Of a stretch of 64,000 nucleotides of DNA, positions 9,893-20,090 are shown piece after piece. The stretch lies in the NCBI GenBank assembly GCA_963210315.1, contig OY723250.1:930001-994000 (forward strand). The letters run 5' to 3'. Position 1 is the first letter of the stretch. Each line of letters starts with the position of its first letter. The position numbers were made by a program, and so were the translations under genes. Source of the stretch: Rhynchopus euleeides (Eukaryota; Euglenozoa; Diplonemea; Diplonemida; Diplonemidae). Below the pieces are notes generated by a model. That model made no database searches. It saw only the letters and a program-made list of their open reading frames with translations, and was not told the origin of the DNA.

Positions 9893-10576
9893 TCTGTTCT
9901 TGATGGACAGCCCATGACGTCTGGGATACACCCTTCCTCCCACCCTGCCGAAGTGAAGCTCCTTGCGGAATTCTCATCAGGGTGGCTCGTGCCCAAAGTA
10001 AATATCTCTCAAGGGCTGACATTGCCCGTGACTGCCAGACCGAATCCGAGAAACCCAGAATGACAAACCAAATCAACGAAGTACTGTGTGTTATGTGTGC
10101 GATACCTTTGTGACAACAGCCACCCGCCATCTCTCTCCGATCGAGATTCTTTGCGTCTTTTACTTTCTTCCAACATGGCGCTCTTCTCACGTGGAAACAC
10201 AATGACTCAGGATGAGCTCAGGGCATTGCCGCCGCAGGCACAGTTATTGTGCGTCTGAATTACAGACTAAAGCTTCCATATTATGGGCGCAAATATGCCT
10301 CGTGCGTTTCCGGCAATTCATCTTCCTGTCTCTCGACTTTCTTTGCTCCAGGAGCCCTGACCCTGAGTGAACTCCGAGCTTCATGTCTTCCACTTTCAGA
10401 GAAGGGCGCCCCAGGGAGGCATATCTGTGCAGACAGAAAAAAAACCTGAAAAATGTGGTGTCCCCACCTCAGGGGATTCCGCCACGAGCACAGCCTAAAT
10501 TCATTTAAAATGTCAGAGCAGGAATTCGCACTGAGAGGGCATCTGCTGCTGTCGCTCTTTCTTCTTTCCAATTCCT
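9893..10576. other. No gene seen
   Basis: Downstream flank of the preceding gene. Open frames here have no recognisable domain. Confidence 0.5.
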
Positions 10577-10632
10577 AGTTGCGAGCGACGGAACGAAGTC
10601 GTGAAGTAACGAAGGAAGTCGTGCTTCTTGTT
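10577..10632 (+). repeat. Repeat family F, partial copy
   Basis: Carries gttgcgagcgacggaacgaa and gtcgtgaagtaacgaaggaa, the opening of the ~230-bp family F. Longer copies are at 23657-23900, 39335-39550 and 50354-50555. Confidence 0.75.
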
Positions 10633-11338
10633 AGACTTGTGACAGTCCCTTCTTGTGTGCTACCCCCGCAGTGTCGCTCCACCCATATATTGCTGCACAG
10701 CGGTTCCTGTTCTTCACATGGAACTGCCACTATAGCAAGGCCCTGCACACACCCAAAGGGAAAAGGGCATTTCCGTTCCCTGTTGGATTTTATGTGAAAA
10801 TATCACCCGATCAGAACTGCATGCTGGTGTTGGCTGTCTCCCCCCCACCCCCACCCCCTCCCATGCCAAATCCATACCGGGGAAAAAATGGAAAAAAAAT
10901 GGGAAGAAAATGTGCATGCCAGAAGAATGCTGAGAAACTCTGGAATAATGTGCATCCGATACCCCCACCACCCCCGTTTAAAGGGCGACTTACTTTTCCA
11001 TTCACTCTCGACGATCAAACCCCCCCCCCCCGTTTAAAGGTTCTGTGTGATTTGTTTTGTGAATCCACCTCCACACCCCCTTGGACCCCCCTCCTTTCAC
11101 ACCCAGCTTGTTTTTTGCGATGAGATAGAGCCTAGAGCGAAGGCAGTCGTGTGTGCAATGTGGTTGGTAGGGGGGTAGAGAGAGAATGTCCTGTATGTTG
11201 CGCACCTGCCAGGCATGCGTCAGGCGTGTGAGGTGGATGCGCCAGCGTGACAAAACAAAACCCCTCCAGGAGGAAAGCTTACTCAGCAGGTCGGTGAGGA
11301 AGCTGCGGCTCTGCGGAACAAAAGCTCTCACCAGGCCT
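10633..11338. other. No gene; C-rich tracts and a partial repeat E
   Basis: Polypyrimidine runs (10843-10862, 11021-11032) and a truncated repeat E at 10978-11023 (cttacttttccattcactct, cgacgatcaa). No coding exon recognised. Confidence 0.5.
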
Positions 11339-11939
11339 GGGCGGGGAACGAGCCCTTTTTCCAGGTTTTTTGGGTCGGGGAACCAGGTTTTTTCTAAGAA
11401 TTTTTACAAGGGATTTTTTGCTCGCCCCCCCACAGTTTCCAGGCGCGTGCCCGTCAGGCGGGACTTTTTCTCTGATTTCTCTCCGCGTCATCATGTGACA
11501 GCTCTCGAGTGATGCCCAGATGCTTGCGGCAGAGAGTGCCCCTCATGCGCGTTACAGCTGAAAATGAATGAGGATCATCTGGCACTCGTTCTCATCGGGG
11601 GTTGTGCTCCGCAGGGACTCAATACACCTTGGCACTCTCGCAGGGCTGGACATGCCAGCAGCTGGAGGACAGTTACAAAGCTGCCACTCCCCGACGCCAC
11701 CCACCTGCTGGCCCCTTCAGGTCTGAAAGCCCAAAAGCTCCCGGGGATTTTTGCAGTGGTGCGCACCATATTCAGCGCAGTAGGGTGATCTCTCCGATTT
11801 TCCAAAACTGCTGGTTTACTGGTTTGGGGAACGGTCGTCGGCAGACCGTTGAAATGCCCGTGTTAGCAAGGCACACTCACGTTTCAGGTAGCGTGTCGCG
11901 TGTCACGCATGTCGCGAACGCGGCAAGTGTACCTCCCAG

Positions 11940-12041
11940 GTGGGGAAGCCCGACCTCCTGTCCGATGTCAGCCAGGCTTCGAAGAAGCGCTTCATGGATG
12001 CGGCGCTGACCTCCTACGCTGCACTGTACCCGGGGAAGTGA
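11940..12041 (+). pseudogene. Orphan terminal-exon-like fragment, 33 aa
   Basis: After a cctcccag acceptor the frame reads VGKPDLLSDVSQASKKRFMD and then AALTSYAALYPGK to a TGA. Composition is protein-like and sharply better than the flanks. No upstream exon was found, and the family is not recognised. It may be a gene fragment carried inside the surrounding inverted-repeat element. Confidence 0.35.
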
Positions 12042-12058
12042 GATAGATGGACGGGCAC

Positions 12059-12295
12059 ACGCTACATGGGGGGTCTGGGGGGCGGAGCCCCCCAGCCGCC
12101 GGAGGCCACGGTAGCGAACATCTGTTCGTGTGGGCGTACAGATTCTGTGCGAGTTGGCTGCGTCCTCAGAGGCGACTGGAGTGGTTGGACCCCGACTTGA
12201 TGGGATTCGAAGGACTTGAGTACGAGACGTACGCCACAGGGGGGTCTGGGGGGCGGAGCCCCCCAGCCGCCGGAGGCCACGGTAGTGAACGTCTG
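12059..12295 (-). repeat. Repeat family D, two minus-strand copies
   Basis: Copies at 12059-12127 and 12233-12295 are inverted relative to those at 2.6-2.8 kb, with the ggggggcggagcccccc hairpin core and the conserved gccggaggccacggtagyga flank. Confidence 0.85.
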
Positions 12296-12548
12296 GCTCT
12301 CCAGTTGGCCAGCAAGGCGAACGGTACGTGGGACAGACTTCCCTTCCATCCTTGTGCGCGCCCTAGAAAAAGTTTTTTCCTCTGCGAAACAACCTTAGAA
12401 AAAAATTCCCCTAACAAAATTCTTAGAAAAAAACTTTTTTTCCCCTTACAAAAATTCTTAGAAAAAAAGTTCAGAATCCTGAAAGTGGGGAACAAGCCCC
12501 CCAGTTAGGAACAGCCCTGGCTCTCACACGCAGTATTTTTTTACCCAC

Positions 12549-12890
12549 CCCCCCCTTGTAATTGTCCGCCTCGGGGCCTCCTCGGGGGGCGGACAATTAC
12601 AAGGGTTATACTGGGTACTAAGGCCTGCAGTGCGAGTGGTTGGCCTGCGTGACAAGGGTCTCTTAATCACCCCTCGCTACTCACCCCTATCACCCCCTGG
12701 GGGTGGTAGGGGTGAGTAGCGAGCCCCCGGCCACACAGAGCGCACAAACACTATGGAATGTGCCTCTGTTGTGTTGTGTGCACGCTGCAGCCAGTGGTAC
12801 AGGCTAATCCCTTGTAATTGTCCGCCTGACCTAGTAATTGTCCGCCTCGGCCAAAAATGCCAAAATGGGGCGGACAATTACAAGGGGGGG
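12549..12890. repeat. Miniature hairpins with CCCTTGTAATTGTCCGCC arms
   Basis: A 57-bp hairpin (12549-12605) has perfect 18-bp arms cccttgtaattgtccgcc and its complement. A second copy (12809-12890) has the same arms plus an extra internal tagtaattgtccgcc. Between them at 12674-12724 is another near-perfect hairpin (ctcgctactcacccctatca and its complement). Candidate minimal MITEs. Confidence 0.75.
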
Positions 12891-14130
12891 GGGTAGGTAC
12901 ACAAAAAAATACACCCGTTCGCAGAGGAGCTTGAGACGAGATACACTGGGAGCGCGCCATTCTCCTCCCGCTCAAAATCCTCCCCACCCAGCCAGGTCCC
13001 AGGGAGCTCGAGCTGCCTGCAAAGTGAAGGAAAATTCGACTATCAACCTGATCTTCTCTCTTACTGCCTCCCAACCCCCCTTCACGTCACTACCAGTTTA
13101 CTGACACCATGCCCTTCTTGACTAGGGACAGACCTGGCCAAAGCCCTGACTAGGCCACCGTGCACCTTCACTTTCGGGGTGAAGTGGGGGGTTGGGGTGG
13201 GTGTGTGTGGGAGCGGAGAATTCAACTTTGTGCCTTGACCCTTCTCCACCCCCCCCCCCAAAAAAAAAAACGAACTTTGCGTCTTCCCTCTCCCATTCTC
13301 TCCCTCTCTCTCACCCCCCCCCTCCTCCTCCACCCAAATAAGACAACCGATTCGGCCATTCCACCACCCGTGCCTGTCTGTTCCTGTGTGTTCTCTATTG
13401 CCCCTGTCCTCAAGACAGTTCTGCCTGTCCTGTCCTGTCCTATACCCACCCACAACCCCTCTCTCTCACCGCACCCTTTTCTGTTTGAGGATCTGTATGA
13501 CGTCTTCCATCCACTATACCATCCGTTGCGTTTCTGGTTTCCTTCTATTCCCTCTCTTGTCACACAAAGGCGGCCATAACGGCAGCCAAACAAAGGCGAA
13601 GCCACTCCCCCCCGGTTGTCCCGAGGACACGTCAGGGTTGTGGTGGTCGTTGGGACCCAAAAGAAAACGCGAAACAGGCTGGTGCGACGTATGACATATG
13701 ACATAGGAGGGAAACAGCAGGCGGGGGAGTGAGGACGAGAGCAAGTGCAATGAGTGTGATAGCGTATCAGTTCTCGTGCGTTCGTCTCTCGTGGACTTTC
13801 TGTACGATGCGGGTCCGCTAATCCAACACAGCAAACGAGAGCAAGTAGGATAAGGTGTGAGAAGACACTCAGCATAGCCTAGGCACAGTTGAGTGAGGTG
13901 AGGTTGGGGTGGGGTGGGGTGGGTGAATGGGTGATAGCGCTTCCATGCATTCACCCCCCCCCCTCCCCTCCTCCGCGCCGCTGCCTGCTCTACAATGCGC
14001 CCTACACCCCCCCGCCCCCCGCCCCGCCCTCCACCCTCCCCCTGGGTAGGTCTCAGTCGCAATGCCGCTTTATGGGTGAAGGCCGTTTCGCCTTTCTGCG
14101 CTTCGCAGAAGGCACACACACACCATCCCT
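12891..14130. other. No gene seen; pyrimidine-rich upstream of eIF4G-like gene
   Basis: C/T-rich tracts (13240-13330, 13960-14045) with a (gtggggtggggtgggg) stretch at 13907-13922. No coding exon was recognised. It probably holds the promoter and 5' leader of the gene at 14160. Confidence 0.5.
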
Positions 14131-14159
14131 CTTTCTCTCTCCAGGAGGAAGGCCCTAAA

Positions 14160-16018
14160 ATGAGGGGCGGTTTCGGCGGCTTCGGCGCCAAGAAGCCTGG
14201 CACCAGCCTGAGTGCCATGAAGGCTCAGGCGAAGGTGGCAGAAGCACAGGAGAGGAAGGAGGAGAGCGCCCGTCCCCGCCATGCCGATGCGACAGCAAGC
14301 GGGCGGCGTGACTTCTTCGGGACGGAGAGGTCAGCAGAGCCCGCCCCGACCCTGGAGGTTGGGGCGAACGCATACCAGGTGCAGATGGCATCTGGGAAGC
14401 TCTCGGAACTTGACAGGCGGTTAAAAGCGATAAACGGGACTCTCAATAAGATGTCCCCTGAGAAGTACGATGCCCTGTGCCAGCGCCTGCTGACCGAGCA
14501 CGACGTGTTGGGGGACATGGAGGTTCTCCAGCAAACAGTGCCCCTTATCTTCACCCGTGCGATCAGCCAGAACGACCTCTGCAATGTGTTTGCCGATCTC
14601 TGCTCGCTTTTCGCCAAGAAGCTGCAGGAAAAGCAGGAGACTGCCGAGCAGGCAAAGAATTTCCGCCGCCTTCTCCTCAGTGCAGTCCAGAAGGAGTATG
14701 AGGGGATCAAGGGGAAGTCGGACGAGGAGGTGCCGAAGAAGAAGCGTCTCGGGATCTCCCAGTTTGTCGGGGAGCTGTACATCAAGGGTCTGCTGAACCT
14801 GCGTGTGATGCAGGTGATCCTCGGCGAGCTGCTGTACGGAGTGTACCCGCCTCCAGAGGATGCCAACAAACACCGCCCCAGCGAGTCCGACCTGGAGGTG
14901 CTGTGCAAGCTGCTGGCCACGTCGGGGTCGGTGCTGGACAAGGACCCTTCGGGGAAAACCTTTGTGACGGAATATCTCACAACGCTTGTGAAATTCTCGA
15001 AGGACCCGAAGTTCGGTGCGCGCATCCGTTTCCTCCTCCTCGGCACGGCGGAGCTGCGCGAGAAGGGCTGGGTATGTGTTCCGGCAGTTGGTGGGGTGGG
15101 GTGCCAAGGGGTGTTGTCTTTGTCTGGCGTGCCTTGCACTGCAGCAGGAGGCCCCGCTATTGTGGAGCCATTTATGGATACAGGCTGTTGATGCATCATA
15201 GAGGGTTACTTTGTGTGTGTATTGATGCCAGGTGGGTGGTGTATTATCGTTTTTTTTGTCGCTGCCCCACTGCCCCTTTGACACAGCCTGACACCAACGC
15301 GAAGGCGAAGACGCTCAGCGAACAGGAACAAGCTGATCTGCAACGAGAAGAGGAGAAGTATGCTTTTGGAGTATTCTGGCCAAACCAGAAATGCCGTGTT
15401 CCGCCAACCACCGGCGGATGCTGGTAGCTCGGTCATCGTCCACCCCACCGCGATGGTCCGGCACCAGCTTCTGTCACCAGCATCTGACATCAGGTGGGTG
15501 GTAATGGTGCCTTCGGTGCGCCATGTTGCCGCCAACCCCGCACACTGTTGCAACAAGATCATGTCTGTGTGTGATGTTCCCTTCACCCTCCCTGCTGTGC
15601 CCTTATTTACCAACACACCCAACAGGCTCTACGGTGACCGAAAAGACACGAACTTCACTGGAGAGAACACTGCATGGGGTAAGGCAGCGGAGATCACAGT
15701 CCCGGTTGTGAAGCCCGACGTATGCACAAGCCACGGTGTGCGTGTTTGTGGCAAGTTGAGATCGGATCAAGAGCAGGTGCTTGATATTGTTCGAAACTCC
15801 TGCAAAAGATATTCGCGCGGGTGTGTGTTCCGAGTCAAACGATGCTCAGTATCCTTTTGAACGTTCTGGTTCGACAAATCATTCGCATTTGTGTGCCCTA
15901 CCCACGGCCCTCACAACATCCACCGTCATATCCGCAGTCGAAACCGCAGCAACACAACAAGCCGCACGACGACAAGGACGGTGGTGGCAAGAAGAAGAAG
16001 AAGAACAAGAAGAAGTAA
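14160..16018 (+). CDS. eIF4G-like MIF4G-domain protein, 4 exons, 385 aa
   Basis: Likely translation-initiation scaffold binding eIF4A through its MIF4G HEAT repeats in the cytoplasm. The model is exons 14160-15071, 15287-15357, 15626-15719 and 15938-16018. Donors are gtatgt/gtatgc, all junctions keep frame, and the sum is 386 codons. Residues 1-50 are Gly/Lys-rich (FGGFGAKKPG). MIF4G spans about 84-310: LNKMSPEKYDALCQRLL corresponds to the eIF4G LNKLTPEKF block, then VPLIFTRAI, ADLCSLFAKKL, FVGELYIKGLL and the RIRFLLLGTAELREKGW helix. The last exon is a Lys-rich tail (GGGKKKKKNKKK). A ctctctccag acceptor 16 bp before the ATG suggests a 5'-UTR intron or trans-splice site. It is much shorter than animal eIF4G and has no visible MA3 or eIF4E-binding module. 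Other MIF4G proteins (eIF4G2/PAIP1-like) are possible. Confidence 0.82.
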
Positions 16019-16430
16019 TCTCAGGACCCCTTGGTTGTGGCCATCGGGGTGTGGGGGCATTACGACGAGTTGGAAGTTATTGGCGCAACCTGCGCATGGT
16101 GACGCCGCACGCGCCACCGAACTGCTTCGTGCTCTCAAACCGGTGTTCGCAGACTCGCATTTATGGATGATTTCTCAGCAAAATAAAAACAACAACCCAG
16201 GGGGCGCAGACGAGGGGCAGCCCCACGCCCCCTCCACCCACTGTTTTGGAGCAGCCTCCGTTTTGCAGAAGCAAAACAGGCAGGCAGACAGGCACGAGAC
16301 GGCCTGAGGCTAAAGGGAACTAACCTATTTTTTCAGGCATACCATCGGTGGACCTCCTATGCCAGTATACTAGGTCCACTGCACTAGTCAGCCTGTCCTG
16401 TTCCTGCACGACGCGCTGGCAGAAATCTCC
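16019..16430. other. Downstream flank, no gene seen
   Basis: 3' region of the eIF4G-like gene followed by unassigned sequence. Confidence 0.45.
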
Positions 16431-16690
16431 TGAACCGGTTTGAAAACAGTAACCGGTTCCTTGGGAACCGGTTTGGGAACCGGTTGAAATCACAACGGCA
16501 AACCGGTTACTGACAAATCCGAACCGGTTGAGGACAGGTTCAGAACCGGCTGGGACCGGTTCTGAAACTGGCAAAAACCGGTTCGTGAACCGGTTTGCAG
16601 GAACCGGTTTCAGAACCGGTTCACGAACCGGTTCCGGAACCGGTTCTGGAACCGGTTCCAGAACCGGTTCTGAAACCGGTTCCCCCAGTC
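16430..16690. repeat. GAACCGGTTC satellite
   Basis: More than 20 irregular copies of the palindrome aaccggtt, often as ggaaccggttccagaaccgg. The same satellite is at 18900-19125 and, briefly, at 16870-16925. Confidence 0.85.
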
Positions 16691-17115
16691 CTGACCGGAT
16701 TTCTATAGGGGGACCCTTTCGAATTTTTTTTTCGGGGGGGTAAATTGAACGTTTTTGGCCATTTGAAGCCACTGCGACCATTCCCGGGCCTCGGAAATCA
16801 GATTCTTGCCCCTCAAATGCGGTACCGGTCCGGACGAAAATCCGGACCGGAACCGCAGGTACCGCATGCAGAAACTGGCAGAAACCGGTTCGCGAACCGG
16901 TAGAACCGGTTTGCCCAGAACCGGTTCACGCAGTCCTGACTGGATTTCTATAGGGGGACCCTTTCGAATTTTTTTTCCGGGGGGTAAATTGAACGTTTTT
17001 GGCCATTTGAAGCCACTGCGACCATTCCCGGGCCTCGGAAATCAGATTCTTGCCCCTCAAATGCGGTACCGGTCCGGACGAAAATCCGGACCGGAACCGC
17101 AGGTACCGCATGCAG
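16684..17115 (+). repeat. Repeat family B, two tandem copies
   Basis: Copies at 16684-16870 and 16928-17115 share ggatttctatagggggaccc, tttcgaattttttttc, taaattgaacgtttttggcc, atttgaagccactgcgacca, ttcccgggcctcggaaatca, gattcttgcccctcaaatgc, ggtaccggtccggacgaaaa and tccggaccggaaccgcaggt. An inverted copy is at 27560-27740. Confidence 0.9.
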
Positions 17116-17559
17116 CCGCCCCAGCGCCGCCCTCCCCACCCCCCTCCCCAGCCTGTCCCAGAAGAGGTCGCTTTTCCCATTGGTGCCTGCCTATGTATTG
17201 CCTCTGTTGTGCCTGCGCCTGTGCCTCCCTGCCCTGTATTTTTTTACCCTCACGGGTATCACGATACAGGGCAGTCCACCCCCTCCCCCCAAAAATCGTT
17301 CGCATCATCTTGGCGCCCATTCCTTCCACTTTCTGGATGTGTTTGGTATTTCCGAACGGAATTTTCCAGCGTCAAGACTGATACCTCGCCGTTTTAGAGT
17401 CAGTCACTTCTACCGCCGCTGCGATTTGCGATACGGTAGTTGTGCAGAAATGCTAACATTTAATTTGCTCTGTGGAACCTGGACTGCACCTTCTGGGCTG
17501 TGAGTCTGTAGATAGTTGGACAGTTGCGGAACCCATTCTTTGTGTGCCTCCGACTTGAG
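17116..17559. other. No gene seen
   Basis: Pyrimidine-rich sequence without a recognisable exon. Confidence 0.5.
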
Positions 17560-17870
17560 GAGCTGTCGACTTCAGAACCAAGGTTCAGAACGAAGATGAC
17601 GACCTGCTGTGAGCTGCAAACCTTCTTGACACACCTACCGTACCTGCATTACACTCGTGGTAATTCCATACCCCTGGAAACAGGAGACCACCGTCTGTTC
17701 ACAGATGGTCTTGAGCGTGGTAGCCATCTTTGCTATGGAGTCACGATTAAGTCTTTGTGGTCACGTGGGCCCATGAGCAGCGGATACACTTGGAGTGGAG
17801 GGAGGGGGTGCGGTTCTGGAAAAGCGGGTCTGAATCTGGTCAAGGACGACTGAGGGCTTCAGTTCGAGTT
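17560..17870. repeat. Repeat family C, diverged partial copy
   Basis: Shares ordered blocks with 300-560 and 18590-18850: acctgctgtgagctgca, cttgacacacct, cattacactcgtggtaa, gtggtagccatctttgctat and gggcccatgagcagcggata. It is clearly older than the other two copies. Confidence 0.75.
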
Positions 17871-18224
17871 TAATGTGGGTCCAAGGGTACACAGGAGATC
17901 ACTGCTTGCATATTCAACCTGCTTGTCATCCTCTGGTTACTGTTCAACGGCTCGAACTCCTCGACTTTCCTTGGCTGACTGAAATGAAACAATACGTATG
18001 CTGCTATTGTGTTGTTCCCCTGACAGAGGAACACAAGGGAAGGGTACTGCAGCTGTCCACGAAGTGGCTCGACGTAGCCACCTCACGCTGCCTAGAGGGT
18101 CGGTTCAGGTTGAAGCAGAGCAATTAAGTGTTAGGGGGATGCCTTTGGTCAAGGCCTTTTCTAAAAAAAATTGACCCACGGCGCCTGTGTTGTAGCTCGG
18201 TCTACGCCAGGTTCCACACCCCGT

Positions 18225-18900
18225 CATCGCAAAACGTACACATACACAGAGGCAGGCCTCTGTGGTACGGGAGCATGATGGGAGGAAATTTTGCCTTTTG
18301 GTCAAAAAGGCGCCTTTTTAGAATAAATTGACCCGCAGGGTGGCTGAGTCTTATCAGACAGGCCGACCTATGTTGATCAATGGAACCACACAACCTGTTC
18401 AACCTGCAAACCACCCGGGGTGGCGGCTGAGTCCTCACCCCTGCCGTAGCATGAGATAAGCCGACGTCGACCTCCGCTCCGGTCTCTCAACAACGGTCGT
18501 CACCAGTTGAACCGCGTCTGGGAAAGCCTGATCTTTGGATCTGGCCTCCCTGTTGTCACTGTGATTCGAAGAACTGTGGGGTTCAGAACCAAGGATGAGG
18601 AACTGCTGTGAGCTGCACACTCTCTTGACACACCTGCACGTATCTGCGTTACACTCGTGGGAAACCCGAACCCTGTATTTATACAGGAGACTTCCATCTG
18701 GGACAGTTTCTGTTCCAGATGAGCTTTGACAGTGGTAGCCATCTTTGCTATGGAGCCATCGTCATTGCTATCGTCGTCACTCGGACCCATGAGCAGCGGA
18801 TACAATTGGTGTGGAAGTAGAGGGTGCGGTTCTGGATCAGTAGGTCTGAATCTGACACTGGGACTGAAACCCATAGGTCTGAGATGACTCAGTGCGGGTA
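18225..18900. repeat. Repeat family C, copy 3
   Basis: Near-identical to 1-600 (catcgcaaaacgtac, ctctgtggtacgggagcatg, ggaggaaattttgccttttg, gacccgcagggtggctgagt). The minus-strand frame 18874-18500 (124 codons) matches the frame in copy 1. Confidence 0.85.
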
Positions 18901-19125
18901 AGGTCCGTATACCGGTCCACCGACCGGTACACGGCCAACCGGTCGGGACCCACTTTGCCCGGTTCGCAAATGTCGGTTCTGGAACCGGTTCGGGCGGAAC
19001 CGGTTCACCGGCGGAACCGGTTTACCGGTGAACCGGTTCGTCCGAACCGGTTCTGGAACCGGTTCCACCGAACCGGTTCGCCGGTGAACCGGTTCCGCCG
19101 AACCGGTTCCAGAACCGGTTCAGCC
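18900..19125. repeat. ACCGGT palindromic satellite next to repeat C
   Basis: Irregular array of accggt, gaaccggttc and ggtgaaccggtt, positioned exactly as the cccggg array is beside repeat C copy 1. Confidence 0.85.
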
Positions 19126-20090
19126 CGTGCCAGCGCGTCGTGTGTTTTTGCACCCCCCCCCCCCCCTTATCCTCACTCCTCGTTCAAGTGGGTTGTGGCT
19201 TTCAAAGCAGTGCTCGCGCCAACATGTAAACGGAAATGTATTCCAACCGGATATCCTGATGCAATTAGAATATATGACTGTTGTCCATCCTTTCTGAGTG
19301 GAGGGAAGCTCTCTGCGGATTAGAGCCACATAGTGTGTGGATAAGATTACGTCTACGTTGTCTACGCTGCATGTCATGTCAAGAACGCAGGCTTGTGTGG
19401 TCTGTCTCAACAAGTTATGGAGTCACCATGGGCTCGACCTCATTCGTTAACCTTCCATACACTGCATCAAATCGCTTTTATGTGCGAGTCCCCGTTGAGG
19501 CAGCGCGTGTGGACCATCTTGAATAATTAAGAGCGAGTGGGTTGCTCGGCGCAGCAGTGTGGCGGCAACAGGAGGGTGGAAAATAACCAAGCAAAGAGCG
19601 GCACAGGAAAGAGGAGAGGCAACGCAAAGGCAGCTGTGCCAGTCGGCAGGATGCAGAAAGGGAATCGGCGGTGTCCCAACCCAGTCATTTCCCCCCCTCT
19701 TCCGCACCTTCCTGCTGTGACGGAGACAGCCCGCCCCGTGGCTGGTTGTTTGCTCCAAATATTCAGTTCAGTCCAGCCGGCGCGAGCCACCACACACCTC
19801 CACAGCAGGGACAGGGTACACTACACACCTCCCCCACACAGCCACATTCCCCAGAGGCCCTAGTGGGTTTCCAAGTTCAAAGCCCTGAGTGTGGACACAC
19901 CTGCATATCATAGCATCTCAATCTCAAGCCCACCGCCCCCATCCCATTCCCTCCTCCCGTCAACGTGCCCTCTGAAGCGTGTGGAGTCGGACCACTCAGG
20001 TTTTCTGCTTACCCGCTGTATCTCACGAAGGTCGATAAGTAGTTGTGGGTTTGAACCAGAGCTGTGCCCTTGCGTGCCGTCGGGTGGGCA
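19126..20090. other. No gene seen; upstream flank of transporter gene
   Basis: C run at 19145-19157. Open frames without domains. Likely contains the promoter and leader of the gene starting at 20091. Confidence 0.45.

Larger units (their letters stand above)
11339..12500. mobile_element. Possible ~1.1-kb element with imperfect inverted ends
   Basis: The left end (ggggaac..., ccaggttttttctaagaatt, tttacaaggg) pairs with the right end at 12420-12500 (cccttacaaaaattcttaga, then tcctgaaagtggggaacaag). Between them lie an orphan exon-like frame (11940-12041) and two repeat D copies. The ends are degenerate and no target duplication is visible. Confidence 0.4.

Noticed and set aside
15072-15191. 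Extension of the MIF4G protein past 15071 in the same frame
   Set aside because: That frame is intron sequence. The gtatgt donor and the acceptor at 15286 restore the family-typical continuation.
16320-16781. EPVPEPV-repeat protein on the minus strand and TGSGTGS-type protein on the plus strand
   Set aside because: Readings of the aaccggtt satellite.
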